A stretch of 64,000 nt of DNA from Haloferax sp. Q22 (GCF_001482285.1 NZ_LOEP01000037.1:186001-250000); one strand, 5' to 3'. Positions 6,443-15,317 are shown, counted from the stretch's first letter. The notes: generated by a model from the letters alone, not told the origin. Translations and numbers: made by a program.

Positions 6443-8776
6443 ATGTCGAGAAATGAGTCCACGCCGGCGTTGATGTCCTCCTCATCGTGCCGGTACACGT
6501 TCGACCCGTCGGTCCAGACCGACGCCCACCTCCAGACGACGTGGGAGTGCCCGCACGAAGCCCACCCCGAAAGCGAGTTCTGCGTGTTCCACATGAGCCG
6601 CGACGAGCGCGCCTCGCTCGACGTGACCGGCGACGACATCGTCGGCGAACTCCGGGCGAACCTCCAGTCGCCCGACACCCGCGTCAACGAGTACGTCGGC
6701 GCGGACCTCCCACATCTCTCGCTCACCTATCAGGACATCAACGGCGCGACGAACCACGTTCTCAACTTCCAGCACGCCGACATCGAGGGGTTAGACCTCA
6801 CCCACGGCCGCCTCGACCAGGGGTTGATTCTCCGCGAGGCGACGGTCGACCGCCTCAAACTTGACGAGGCGGTCGTCACCGGCGACGTGGACGCCCGGGA
6901 GGTCACCGTGACCGGCGCGGTGACGACCAACGAGGCGACGTTCGAACAGGACGTTCGCTTCTCCGGGGCGACCTTCCGCGGCGAGGTCCGCTGCGACGAG
7001 ACGGTGTTCCAGGGCGACACCAGTTTCGCAGACGCGACGTTCCACGGCACGGCACGCTTCCGCAACGTCGAGACCAGCGGGAGCAGCCACGTCCTCGACG
7101 ACAACATCACCTTCGCGAACGCGACGTTCCGCGACGACGCGAGTTTCAGACAGGCCATCTTCGACTACGTGACGTTCGAGGGGGCGCGGTTCTCCGCGGG
7201 TTCGGACTTCGAACACGTCGAGTTCGAGGGAGACGCGCGGTTCGACGGCGTCCGCTTCGACGAGATGGCCGACTTCGACGAGGCGCGGTTCGATGACGAC
7301 GCGAGCTTCGCCGACGCCCGGTTCATGCAGTTGGCCGAGTTCCGCGGCGTCGAGTTCAACGGCGGGAGTCGGACGACCCACGACGACGTGACGTTCGAGG
7401 GCGCGACGTTCGAGGGCGAAGCGGACTACAAACTCGCGCGATTCCGCTATTCGGACTTCAAGGACGCCGTGTTCAAGGGCGCGGTCAACTTCGACCGCGC
7501 GACGTTCACCGCCCGCACCGACTGCTATCGCCTCCGCGTCGACGGCGCGTTCGACCTCTCTCTTTCGTCGTTCGGCGGGCAAGCGAACTTCGACGAGAGT
7601 GAGTTCCGCGACGCCGTCGTCGCCGAGGAGGCGACGTTCGGCTGTGACGCCTCGTTCGAGGCGGTCGAGTTCGAGTCTACCGCCCGGTTCGGCGAGGCGC
7701 GATTCGAAGAGGACGTGAGCTTCAAGACCGCCACGTTCCACGGTCTCGCGTCCTTCCGCGGGACGTTCTTCGAGGGCGAACTGCAACATCTCGAAGCGAA
7801 CGCCTCGTTCAACGAGGCGACCTTCGAGGCCGGCGCGGAGTTCGAGGCCGCGAACTTCACGAGCGCGTCCTTCTGGGAGACGACGTTCCACGACCGGGCG
7901 GACTTCCGGCAGTCGGATTTCGAAACGGCACGCTTCCGCGTGCTGGTCGGCGACCGCGACACCTACCTCGACTTCACCGACGCGACGCTTTCCGGCGGCA
8001 CGATATCGCAGGGCTCCGGCGAGCCGACGCCGTACGACCTCACCCGCGCGACCATCGGCGACCTGACGCTGGAGGGCGACGGCAACGAACACCAACTTCT
8101 GGACCACTTCCGCTTTTGTCTCACCGAGTTCGACCGCTTCGACTTCAGCGACCACCACGGCTATCTCGAACGCAACGACTGGACCATCCACGACTTCGTC
8201 GGCAACGGCGCGACCGGCCAGTTCGCCGTCGAACTGACGCCCGACATCATCGAGGAAACCTACCGGAAGGCGCAGGACAGCGCCAACGCCGTCGGCGACA
8301 CCCCCGCGAGCCGCGAGTTCGAGTTCAAGCGCTACTACTACAACCGCCAGAAGAACTTCGACATCATCCTCAACGAGTACTCGCTGAACACGTGGGCCCA
8401 CGGCAAGAAGGTCGCCAGCGTGGGGCTGAACATGCTCATGCAGGTCACCTGCGGCTACGGGAACCGGCTCCCGCGAATCGCGGCGTTCACGTTCCTCCTC
8501 CCGGCGCTGTTCGGACTGTGTTACGCCCTCGGCGGGCCGTTCCTGACGCAGGCGGGGAGCGCCTTCGACCCAGCCGCGGTCGACAAGACGACGATGGAGG
8601 TGCTCTTCGACAACGTCTACTACAGCTACATCAGCTTCAGCACGGTCGGCTACGGCGACATCAACCCGCTCGGCCCGGCGGCCCGCGTGCTCGCGGCGAG
8701 TCAGGGGATGTTGAACGGGCTGTTCTTCACCCTGCTCACGTTCACGCTGTTCAAGCGCGTGCTCGGCGGGAGCTAA
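6443..8776 (+). CDS. Pentapeptide-repeat protein fused to a K+ channel pore
   Basis: The 777-residue protein starts with a Cys/His motif (WECPHEAHPESEFCVFH, residues ~34-50). About 500 residues of pentapeptide repeats follow, with units such as ATFRG, ADARF and ATFEG, predicted to form a right-handed quadrilateral beta-helix. The C-terminal ~120 residues contain two membrane helices around a selectivity filter STVGYGD near residues 732-738. This is the canonical two-helix potassium channel pore. The repeat domain could be a sensor or gate on the cytoplasmic side. It is the last gene of the spermidine-synthase cluster, and polyamines are known blockers of K+ channels, so a functional link is plausible but inferred. 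Confidence 0.85.
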   Translation: MSRNESTPALMSSSSCRYTFDPSVQTDAHLQTTWECPHEAHPESEFCVFHMSRDERASLDVTGDDIVGELRANLQSPDTRVNEYVGADLPHLSLTYQDINGATNHVLNFQHADIEGLDLTHGRLDQGLILREATVDRLKLDEAVVTGDVDAREVTVTGAVTTNEATFEQDVRFSGATFRGEVRCDETVFQGDTSFADATFHGTARFRNVETSGSSHVLDDNITFANATFRDDASFRQAIFDYVTFEGARFSAGSDFEHVEFEGDARFDGVRFDEMADFDEARFDDDASFADARFMQLAEFRGVEFNGGSRTTHDDVTFEGATFEGEADYKLARFRYSDFKDAVFKGAVNFDRATFTARTDCYRLRVDGAFDLSLSSFGGQANFDESEFRDAVVAEEATFGCDASFEAVEFESTARFGEARFEEDVSFKTATFHGLASFRGTFFEGELQHLEANASFNEATFEAGAEFEAANFTSASFWETTFHDRADFRQSDFETARFRVLVGDRDTYLDFTDATLSGGTISQGSGEPTPYDLTRATIGDLTLEGDGNEHQLLDHFRFCLTEFDRFDFSDHHGYLERNDWTIHDFVGNGATGQFAVELTPDIIEETYRKAQDSANAVGDTPASREFEFKRYYYNRQKNFDIILNEYSLNTWAHGKKVASVGLNMLMQVTCGYGNRLPRIAAFTFLLPALFGLCYALGGPFLTQAGSAFDPAAVDKTTMEVLFDNVYYSYISFSTVGYGDINPLGPAARVLAASQGMLNGLFFTLLTFTLFKRVLGGS

Positions 8777-8794
8777 TCGCGCCAGTCCGCGTCC

Positions 8795-9625
8795 TCACTT
8801 CTCCGACCGCTCGTACACGTCCGGTCGCGCGTGCTGGAGCGTCTGCATGTCGCGGCGGATATCGTCAAGGTGGGACAGGTCGATGGTCGCCGTGACGACC
8901 TCCTCGCGGTCCCGCGCCTTCGAAATCACGTTCCCCCACGGGTCGACGACGAGCGTGCGGCCGTAGGTCTCGACCCACGACGGCTTGTCGCCGATCTGGC
9001 CGGGCGCGATGACGTACGCCTGATTCTCGATTGCGCGGGCGCGAAGCAGCGGCTCCCAGTGGTCTTTTCCGGTGTGCATCGTGAACGCCGACGGGACGAG
9101 AAGGACGTTCGCGCCGGACTGCGCCATCGTCCGGTAGAGCCCCGGGAACCGGAGGTCGTAGCAGATGGAGAGGCCGAACGTCGCGAGATCGGTGTCGACC
9201 GTCACCGTCCGGTCGCCGGATGCGACGTAGTCCGATTCCCTGTGTTCGACGCTCCCGTCGAGTTCGATGTCGAACAGGTGAACCTTCCGGTAGGTGTCGA
9301 GCACTTCACCGCCCGGGCCGATGAGTGCCGACGTGTTGTACACCCGGTCGCTGTTCGGAATCCGCTCGAAGAAACTGCCCGTATGGACGAAGATGTCGTG
9401 TTTGCGGGCCTTCTCGGAGAACCGTTGTATCGTCGGTCCGTCCAGCGACTCCGCGACCTCGGCGAACCGCTCTTCCGGGCCGATGAAGGTCGTCATCTCC
9501 GGGAACGCCACGAAGTCAGCGCCGTCGGCCGCGGCCTCGTCGAGGAGGCCGAGCGCCCGCTCCACGTTCGCCGCCTTGTCGTCTCGCGAGTCTAGCTGGC
9601 ACGCGGCCGCCACGAATCGGGACAT
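8795..9625 (-). CDS. Carbon-nitrogen hydrolase (nitrilase / omega-amidase type)
   Basis: The 276-residue protein matches the nitrilase superfamily over its full length. The catalytic triad is visible as Glu43 (AFPEM), Lys114 (YRKVHLFD) and Cys155 (SICYDLRFPGLY). The pattern and length fit the Nit1/Nit2 branch, which hydrolyses amides such as alpha-ketoglutaramate or deaminated glutathione. It is a soluble cytoplasmic enzyme. The gene is convergent with the channel gene, 18 bases between stops, and upstream of it lies the cupin gene on the same strand. The exact substrate cannot be read from the sequence. Confidence 0.9.
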   Translation of the reverse strand: MSRFVAAACQLDSRDDKAANVERALGLLDEAAADGADFVAFPEMTTFIGPEERFAEVAESLDGPTIQRFSEKARKHDIFVHTGSFFERIPNSDRVYNTSALIGPGGEVLDTYRKVHLFDIELDGSVEHRESDYVASGDRTVTVDTDLATFGLSICYDLRFPGLYRTMAQSGANVLLVPSAFTMHTGKDHWEPLLRARAIENQAYVIAPGQIGDKPSWVETYGRTLVVDPWGNVISKARDREEVVTATIDLSHLDDIRRDMQTLQHARPDVYERSEK

Positions 9626-9667
9626 CTCGTCGGAACGCTACGCGGACCGACGGTATGGTAGTCACGG

Positions 9668-10021
9668 TTATTCGCTCGGGTCGAACTCCAGATAGACGAG
9701 TCGCTTGTCTCCGACTGTCCAGCCGCGGTGTCCCGGCGGGATAGTCGCGGCACAGCCGGCGGTAATCTTCGTCTGCGTCCCGTCGTCCAGTTCGAGGCCG
9801 AGCGTCCCGGAGACGACGTAGATGTCGTGGGCGTTCTGGCAGTAGTCTGGCTCCGCACTCCCGCGGTCGCTGTCGGTTCCCCACTCCGGCTCCAGCGTCG
9901 CTCGCGTGACCGACACGTCGCTTAGGTCAACCGACTCCGTGCGGCCGGCTTCGAGCGCCGTCGAGTTCGTGTCGGAAAGCTCCGTGACAACCAGCTCGTC
10001 GACTTCTGTACTGTCTGCCAT
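9668..10021 (-). CDS. Cupin-domain protein
   Basis: The small acidic protein has 117 residues. Residues ~55-115 form a cupin barrel: HDIYVVSGTLGLELDDG is the first half, with an H-D in place of the usual HxH, and AATIPPGHRGWTVGDKRLVYLEF is the second half. Single-domain cupins of this size often bind small ligands or protect against stress. No specific role can be assigned. It is co-directional with the nitrilase gene and 42 bases upstream of it, so they may share a transcript. Confidence 0.8.
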   Translation of the reverse strand: MADSTEVDELVVTELSDTNSTALEAGRTESVDLSDVSVTRATLEPEWGTDSDRGSAEPDYCQNAHDIYVVSGTLGLELDDGTQTKITAGCAATIPPGHRGWTVGDKRLVYLEFDPSE

Positions 10022-10235
10022 AGAACACGTTCTCCGGGGATGGTAGTATCTCTTCCGTCGGGGGTAACAACGTCACTAAAACATATAAGAAAAATTTAGA
10101 AATCGGTTTCATATACTATTTCAGACGATATAGTCTGGGTCCGTTGACTCGGTAGGCTCGCTGTCTACGAATCGACACACGAGCGACTCGGAATCGGATT
10201 CGAAACTCCTTCCCTCGAGATCCACCCCTGCCAAG

Positions 10236-10243
10236 CTATATGA
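10236..10243 (+). promoter_or_regulatory. TATA box (CTATATGA)
   Basis: The element lies about 31 bases before ATG 10271 in the otherwise empty interval 10022-10270, consistent with a short-leader or leaderless transcript. Confidence 0.55.
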
Positions 10244-10270
10244 ACTCTTAGCCATCTTACATACGAGACG

Positions 10271-10696
10271 ATGGTCTCGACTCCCCGCTTCAGGCCCTTC
10301 TCCCCAGCATGGAATGCCGCGCTCATCGGTGTGGTTGTCTCGCTCCCCGTCATCACGGTTGTCAACTGGCTCCCAGAATCGGAGTCGACCGTCGGTGCCG
10401 GCATGATGATATTCGGCGCGTTCATTGCGGGGGCTGTCGCCGCAGTCCGCTCGACGGACCCGGACGCCGCCGGACTTCGCGCCGGCTTTCTTGGCGGCGT
10501 TCTAGAACTGGTCATATTCGCGGTGACGGCGGGAACGACGGCGGCGTGGCCGCTGTCCAGAGTCGCGTTCTTCGCACTCGCCGCCGGAGCCGTTCTCTGT
10601 CTCGCCTCCCTGTTCGGTCTGGGCTGCGGGCGAGTCGGCGGGTGGGTGGTGCGCGCCGTCGCCTCACGGTGGAATCCCACCGCGAGTACGCCGTAG
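10271..10696 (+). CDS. Small four-helix membrane protein (DUF5518-like)
   Basis: The 141-residue protein has about four hydrophobic segments (residues ~15-35, 42-60, 70-92 and 98-125) with many small Gly/Ala residues. It resembles the haloarchaeal DUF5518 membrane family, whose function is unknown; that assignment is tentative. ATG 10271 follows a TATA-like element at a suitable distance. It stands alone between the cupin gene and thuA. A T-run at 10763-10767 downstream could terminate it. Confidence 0.7.
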   Translation: MVSTPRFRPFSPAWNAALIGVVVSLPVITVVNWLPESESTVGAGMMIFGAFIAGAVAAVRSTDPDAAGLRAGFLGGVLELVIFAVTAGTTAAWPLSRVAFFALAAGAVLCLASLFGLGCGRVGGWVVRAVASRWNPTASTP

Positions 10697-10848
10697 CTTC
10701 CTCGTGATATCTACACTGAAATAACAAATTTAAAACATACATTCAAAACTGATATTAAGAGGTTTTTGACGCCCGATTCGGGTTCGAACACCACCTCGCT
10801 TCTCACAGCGACGAGATTGCGAACCGTTCGGTGACGGCCGTCTCATTT

Positions 10849-10865
10849 GTTCTCCACAGGGGAAC
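10849..10865. promoter_or_regulatory. Dyad operator, motif A (GTTC-N9-GAAC)
   Basis: The 17-bp site reads GTTCTCCACAGGGGAAC. It lies 30 bases beyond the stop of the minus-strand thuA gene, while three more copies lie upstream of that gene. The same dyad recurs across the pectin island. Confidence 0.55.
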
Positions 10866-10894
10866 GGTCTCTGCCGCGGCACGTGCCGCTCCGC

Positions 10895-11617
10895 TCACTC
10901 GTCGACGGATTCGAGCGGGTCGGTCTTCCCCCACCGCGCCGACGCGCCCTCGGTCGGCGTCGCCCACTCGACGGCGTTGTCGATGACTCGCTTGACCTCG
11001 TCTTGGTGGAAGATGGGGTACTCCTCGTGGCCCGGTCGAAAGGCGAAGATTCGCCCGCGGCCGCGGCGATAGCAGATCCCCGAGCGGAACACGTCGCCGC
11101 CTTCGAACCACGAGATGAAGACGGTTCTGTCGGGTTCTGGGATGTCGTAGGGCTCACCGTAGGTCTCCGTCGCCGGGATGACGAACTGTTCGTCGAGGCC
11201 GTCGGCGATGGGATGGCCGGGGTCCGCGACCCACACGCGTTCGCGTTCGCCGCCGTGGCGGTATTTGATGTTGCACGTCGTGCCCATCAGCCGTGTGAAC
11301 GGCTTCGAGTTCTTCCCCGAGTGCAGCGGGATGAATCCCATCCCTTCGTGGACGCGGTCGACGACGCGCTCCGCGACGGCGTCTGTCACCTCGTCGTTGG
11401 CGCAGTGCGACCACCAGACCAACACGTCCGTCGCGTCGAGCGTCTCCTCGTCTAGCCCGTGTTCGGGTTCCTGTAGCGTCGCCGTTCGAACCTCGCGGTC
11501 CGGTCCCTCCAAGTGCTCCGCGATGGTGCCGTGGATTCCCTTCGGATACCGCTCTGCGACCTCTGGCTCTTCTCGTTCGTGGACGTTCTCGTTCCAGACG
11601 GTGACTCGTGTCGGCAT
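10895..11617 (-). CDS. ThuA-like protein (trehalose-utilisation family)
   Basis: The 240-residue protein has the ThuA / class-I glutamine-amidotransferase-like fold signature: [11 protein letters not shown] at the start, [16 protein letters not shown] near residue 70, then [16 protein letters not shown] and a C-terminal half ending with [19 protein letters not shown]. ThuA-family proteins accompany sugar utilisation genes, but their enzymology is poorly known. The start is ATG 11617, 27 bases downstream of a minus-strand TATA element, so a leaderless transcript is likely. The upstream 490 bases hold three copies of motif A and one of motif B, making this the most densely marked promoter in the window. 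Confidence 0.8.
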   Translation of the reverse strand: MPTRVTVWNENVHEREEPEVAERYPKGIHGTIAEHLEGPDREVRTATLQEPEHGLDEETLDATDVLVWWSHCANDEVTDAVAERVVDRVHEGMGFIPLHSGKNSKPFTRLMGTTCNIKYRHGGERERVWVADPGHPIADGLDEQFVIPATETYGEPYDIPEPDRTVFISWFEGGDVFRSGICYRRGRGRIFAFRPGHEEYPIFHQDEVKRVIDNAVEWATPTEGASARWGKTDPLESVDE

Positions 11618-11640
11618 GCGCCATAGTGTTCGCCCCCGTT

Positions 11641-11647
11641 GATAAAT
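11641..11647 (-). promoter_or_regulatory. thuA TATA box
   Basis: On the minus strand it reads TTTATC, centred about 27 bases before ATG 11617, the standard distance for a leaderless haloarchaeal gene. The nearest motif A copy is some 45 bases further upstream, a position more typical of an activator than a repressor. Confidence 0.6.
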
Positions 11648-11691
11648 TCTCTCACCAAGTGTGATTGCGGTCCTCATTCGTCCCAAAAAGT

Positions 11692-11708
11692 GTTCCTCTA
11701 TTGGGAAC
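11692..11708. promoter_or_regulatory. Motif A operator
   Basis: The site reads GTTCCTCTATTGGGAAC and lies 75-91 bases upstream of the thuA start. Confidence 0.6.
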
Positions 11709-11814
11709 AATCTGTGATGCGCAAGGAGAACGGTTCTCGGCGACGAATATGGAATGTCCGCTGTCACCATCGACGAACTACGAGAAGTCGACTCGGTATT
11801 AGGGAGCATTTCCG

Positions 11815-11834
11815 TTACACGCATATAGGTGTAA
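11815..11834. promoter_or_regulatory. Motif B dyad (TTACA-N10-TGTAA)
   Basis: The right half continues as TGTAATAT. The 16 bases 11822-11837 match 44238-44253, upstream of pectate lyase, at 15 of 16 positions. Confidence 0.5.
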
Positions 11835-11899
11835 TATCCTTCCCGGGTCACTCTCTTACAGCCCTCATCTCGGTCCAGAATGATAGTTCCTGACAAACA

Positions 11900-11916
11900 A
11901 TTCCCGATAGGGGAAC
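11900..11916. promoter_or_regulatory. Motif A operator
   Basis: The site reads ATTCCCGATAGGGGAAC, one mismatch in the left half-site. Confidence 0.55.
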
Positions 11917-12026
11917 GGAAATCGACACAACGTTTCCTATCAGGGGCGACTCGACAGCAAATCACCGACCTCGAGACTTCTCAGTCGCTCTTTCGAATAG
12001 TGAGATTCCACACGACGAATGCTGAC

Positions 12027-12043
12027 GTTCCCGTGACGGGAAC
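12027..12043. promoter_or_regulatory. Motif A operator, perfect dyad
   Basis: The site reads GTTCCCGTGACGGGAAC, with six-base arms that are exact inverse complements. It is the best palindrome of the set. Confidence 0.6.
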
Positions 12044-12109
12044 GAATCTCCCGTTTTCGAATCCTCGTACGCGTCTTCCGAATCCCGAGCGGCGCGGCCG
12101 GTGTCCCGC

Positions 12110-14050
12110 TTACGACTCCGTCTCCGACCACGGGTGGTCGTAACTCGGGTCGTCGACGAAGCGGTCGAGTCCGGCCTGAATCGACATTCGGCTTCCGGCC
12201 GGGAGCCGAATCCGGAGCGCGTCCGTGCCTTCGTCGTCAGCCGTATCGGTGTCTGCTCCGCTCTCGTTGACGCCGCGCTCCGCCCCGTCGGCCTCGACCG
12301 CGGTAAATCGGTGTTCGCCGTACGCGCCGGCTTGGACGACGACCTCTTCCTCCCTTGCTCCGGTGTTGACGAGTGTTAGTTCGATTCCGCCACTCGTCAC
12401 CGACTCCACGAGCGCGGCGACGCCGGTCGGGAGCCCCGGCCGCTCTCTTCGGGCGTCGAAGTGCCGCACTTGGGCCATCACGAGGCCGCCGTAGTAGACT
12501 GGCTGTGGCGCACCCATCGTGAGTTGGAGTAGCGCCTTGTGGAACGCGGGGTTCCGGTCTCTGAGGTAGTCCTCGTCCACGGTCGTCGGCTCGTTCCCTT
12601 CGGCGTCGAACAGGCGCAGTCGCTCGTCGACGTGCTCGCGCGTCGCTTCGAGGATTCGGTCCGGGTAGTCCGGGAACTCCCCGTCGAGGTAGGCGAGCCA
12701 CGCGTACTCGTGGCCGTCACCATGTTTCGTCTTCGCCCGCGGATCGATCCGCCGCCAGTCCTGTTTCCCCCAGTCGCGGAGCTGACGCACCCGATTTCGG
12801 TCCTTGTCGCGCATCGACATGTACCAGAGGTGGACCGCGTAGGGGTCGTCCGTGTGCGGCTGGAACTCGTACCAGCCGTCCCTCCACAGCACCTCCCCAT
12901 CGTCTTCGGTGAGGACGCCCGAGGCGTCGTAGTGGTAGTCGCCCTCGCCGCCGTACTTGTGTGGGATGTAGAGGGTGCTGTGTACGTCGTCCTCGGCGAC
13001 TTCGATGCCGTTCTCGATGAGGATGTCGAGTTGCGACCGCGGGAAGTCGAGATACTCTCTGTCGCCTTCGAGTAGGACCGCGTTCTCCGCGGCGACGGTC
13101 GGTCCGATGCCGATGTAGTGCCACCCGCCCCACGACCAGCCGTAGTAGCCGCCGTACCACGACCCGTCTGTGTACTCACCGATTTCGCCGGAGTGCCCGA
13201 CGTTGTCGGGGATGATGCCGCCGTTTTCGGCCGTCCGCTCGCGCCACGCGTCGAGGTAGTCGGTGACCCACTCGCGGTAGCGGTCGTCTCCCGTGTGGAG
13301 GTAGGCGTTCGTCATCAGGCTCGTGATGTTGAGGTTCAGCGGGATGTCGCCCTTCGCGCAGCGCTCGTTCAGCACCTCGAACAGGCGCTCTTCGTTCGCC
13401 GGGTCGAGGAGATCCGCGGCCTCGTCGAACTCGAGGTCCCGCCACGGGAGGCCGTGTCTGGCCCAGCGGTAGTCCGCGCCGTATGGGTGGTGTTCGTAGG
13501 CCGAGAAGTCGCAGAACTCCGGGCCCATGCTCCCGTTCATCGGCCCGCGAACCACGCGCTTTTCGGCGTCGTAGTTCCCCGTCTCCGAGTCGGCGGTGTA
13601 GAGCTCCGCGAACTTCCTCGCCCGGTCGACGACCGCGTCGTCGTCGGGCGCGGCGAGGCCCATGTTGTACGTGTAGAGGTTGCCCTCCCCGAGGTGGAAC
13701 CAGTCGCGGCACTGTTCGAACTCGTCGACGACCATCGGGTGGCCGAACGGCGTCTCCGTCTCCGCACCGCGTTCGAGCGCGGCCTCGTACACGCGGCGGG
13801 CGTGGTCGAGCAGGCGTTCGTCGCCGCCCATCGCGTACACGAGCGGCCAGTTGTAGAACCCCTCGACCACGTCGTCGAATCCGTCGACGCCCACGTGGTC
13901 GTCCGGCGGCCAGAACGGTTCCCCGTCGGGGCCGGTGTAGTCGGCGACAAACCGGTCGACTGCGTCGCCCGTCAGGTCGAAGAGTGCTCGCTGTTTGTGC
14001 GCCCACGTCGGCGGCCGAGTCGCCTCGGCGGTCGCTTCGAACTCGCGCAT
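12110..14050 (-). CDS. Uncharacterised large protein, possible (alpha/alpha)-barrel glycosidase or lyase
   Basis: The protein has 646 residues and no signal peptide, so it should be cytoplasmic. I do not recognise a named family. The N-terminal ~550 residues have the rhythm of an alpha/alpha toroid (repeating helices such as GFDDVVEGFYNWPLVYAMGGDERLLDHARRVYEAAL, split by aromatic loops) with conserved-looking clusters DWFHLGEGNLYTYN, HHPYGADYRWARHG and YGGYYGWSWGGWHYIG. Residues ~560-640 form a beta-rich C-terminal domain. Such folds occur in glycoside hydrolases of the GH88/GH105 type and in polysaccharide lyases. Given the pectin context, an unsaturated-uronyl or rhamnogalacturonan hydrolase is a fair guess, not a demonstrated one. 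Confidence 0.75.
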   Translation of the reverse strand: MREFEATAEATRPPTWAHKQRALFDLTGDAVDRFVADYTGPDGEPFWPPDDHVGVDGFDDVVEGFYNWPLVYAMGGDERLLDHARRVYEAALERGAETETPFGHPMVVDEFEQCRDWFHLGEGNLYTYNMGLAAPDDDAVVDRARKFAELYTADSETGNYDAEKRVVRGPMNGSMGPEFCDFSAYEHHPYGADYRWARHGLPWRDLEFDEAADLLDPANEERLFEVLNERCAKGDIPLNLNITSLMTNAYLHTGDDRYREWVTDYLDAWRERTAENGGIIPDNVGHSGEIGEYTDGSWYGGYYGWSWGGWHYIGIGPTVAAENAVLLEGDREYLDFPRSQLDILIENGIEVAEDDVHSTLYIPHKYGGEGDYHYDASGVLTEDDGEVLWRDGWYEFQPHTDDPYAVHLWYMSMRDKDRNRVRQLRDWGKQDWRRIDPRAKTKHGDGHEYAWLAYLDGEFPDYPDRILEATREHVDERLRLFDAEGNEPTTVDEDYLRDRNPAFHKALLQLTMGAPQPVYYGGLVMAQVRHFDARRERPGLPTGVAALVESVTSGGIELTLVNTGAREEEVVVQAGAYGEHRFTAVEADGAERGVNESGADTDTADDEGTDALRIRLPAGSRMSIQAGLDRFVDDPSYDHPWSETES

Positions 14051-14264
14051 GCCAACATACCCCGCGCCTCGGGTGATGAATATTTGGGTCGCGCGAGTTA
14101 CTGGGGTCCGGTCGTCCGGGCCGAGGCGAGCAGGGCGGCCACGTCGCTGTCGAACCGCTCCGTTCAGTCGTCACTCTCCGCGCCGACACCGCTCTGCGAC
14201 TCGGTCTCGTCCATGGCCGTCGCTCTCGCCGCTGTCGGTCGTCGGCGTCTTCCGTCGTCCGCGT

Positions 14265-15203
14265 TCAGTCGATGAGGCGCTCGATGTCGTCATCGAGCTG
14301 GTCGTACAGCTCTTCCGCCCGGCGCTCGTCGGCGGCCGACAGCGAGCGAATCGGCTCGCGGACTGCCCCGCCACGCAGGCCGGCCAGTTCGAGTCCCTTT
14401 TTCACCGCTGGGACGCTGATAGCGCCGCCGAGGCTGTTGTTCTGCCCGGTCTGGTCGCGGAAGTTCTGGTAGGGCAGACAGATGTTCCGAAGCTCGCGAG
14501 CGCGCTCCCAGTTCTCCTCGGTGAGCGCGTCAAATAGTGCGAGACCGACTTCCGGCCGGAAGTTACTCACACCGGCTGAGAACCCCTCGATACCCTCGTT
14601 CCAGAACGAGACGGCGAAGGGCTCCGCGAGGCCGTCCACCCAGACCACGTCGTCGCCGGTGGTGCTGGCGGCAGCGCCGAGTTTCACGGCGTCTTCGATG
14701 GCGTACTTGATGCCGACCACGCCGTCGAGTCCCGCGAGGTCGCGGAGGTAGCCGATTGAGGGGTCGAAGCCCTTCACGTACGGCACCAGCGGAGCCGTCG
14801 AGGCCTCGGCGAGCTTCTCGTAGTAGCGAAGCAGGCCGCGCTCGTGGACGTAGGTGTGGTCGGGTGGCATTATCATCATCCCGTCGACGCCGATGTGGTC
14901 GTAGGCGTCGATGAGTTCCCGCGCGCCCGCCGTGCTCCCGCCGACGCCGGCGAGGACGCACACGTCGGACGGGAGCGCGTCGACCGCCGTCTCCGTCACC
15001 GCGATTCGCTCCTGCTGGGTCAGCGAGTGGTACTCGCTGATGTTCGCCGACGCGAGGAACGTGCGGATTCCCTCGTCGTAGAGCGTCGTCGCGTTCGCTG
15101 CCAGTTCGTCGTGTTCGATGTCGAGGTCGTCGTCGAACGGGGTGAGGAGCCCGGCGGCGACGCCGCGCAGGTGCTCGCGCACACCGCTCTCTGCGAGTGG
15201 CAT
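14265..15203 (-). CDS. DapA-family aldolase/dehydratase, KdgD-like
   Basis: The 312-residue protein belongs to the dihydrodipicolinate synthase / N-acetylneuraminate lyase TIM-barrel superfamily. The Schiff-base lysine is in DGVVGIKYA, and LLTPFDDD opens the domain. The C-terminal part (SNFRPEVGLALFDAL, then GAISVPAVKKGLELAGLRGGAVREPIRSL) resembles 5-dehydro-4-deoxyglucarate dehydratase, which makes alpha-ketoglutarate semialdehyde from the galactarate/glucarate route. A 2-keto-3-deoxy-sugar-acid aldolase is the alternative. I chose ATG 15203; reading further upstream is open but lacks family similarity. It is divergent from the oxidoreductase gene at 15318. Confidence 0.8.
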   Translation of the reverse strand: MPLAESGVREHLRGVAAGLLTPFDDDLDIEHDELAANATTLYDEGIRTFLASANISEYHSLTQQERIAVTETAVDALPSDVCVLAGVGGSTAGARELIDAYDHIGVDGMMIMPPDHTYVHERGLLRYYEKLAEASTAPLVPYVKGFDPSIGYLRDLAGLDGVVGIKYAIEDAVKLGAAASTTGDDVVWVDGLAEPFAVSFWNEGIEGFSAGVSNFRPEVGLALFDALTEENWERARELRNICLPYQNFRDQTGQNNSLGGAISVPAVKKGLELAGLRGGAVREPIRSLSAADERRAEELYDQLDDDIERLID

Positions 15204-15287
15204 ACCCGAACCACCGGACACTCGCGCATAAAATCTTCGGACAGGGGGGTCGCGAGAGACGCCGAACGCCCGAGGACCGTCAAAACA

Positions 15288-15293
15288 GTTATC
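15288..15293 (+). promoter_or_regulatory. TATA-like box (GTTATC)
   Basis: The element is centred 27 bases before ATG 15318, supporting a leaderless start. Confidence 0.5.
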
Positions 15294-15317
15294 TGCCCTA
15301 TCTCTGTAGTCGAACTC

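Larger units (their letters stand above)
11618..12109. promoter_or_regulatory. 492-base control region upstream of thuA
   Basis: I see no gene here. It contains the thuA TATA box, motif A at 11692, 11900 and 12027, motif B at 11815, and a short perfect inverted repeat GAGAAC-G-GTTCTC at 11726-11738. It is lower in GC than its neighbours. Confidence 0.6.

Noticed and set aside
6313-6456. A 47-codon Arg-rich ORF overlapping the channel start
   Set aside because: It begins only about 18 bases after the TATA centre, too close for a leaderless start, and its composition looks like shadow translation.
6791-8401. A 536-codon antisense frame over the pentapeptide gene
   Set aside because: It is the mirror of the pentapeptide repeats and shows only repetitive Val/Glu/Arg/Leu composition.
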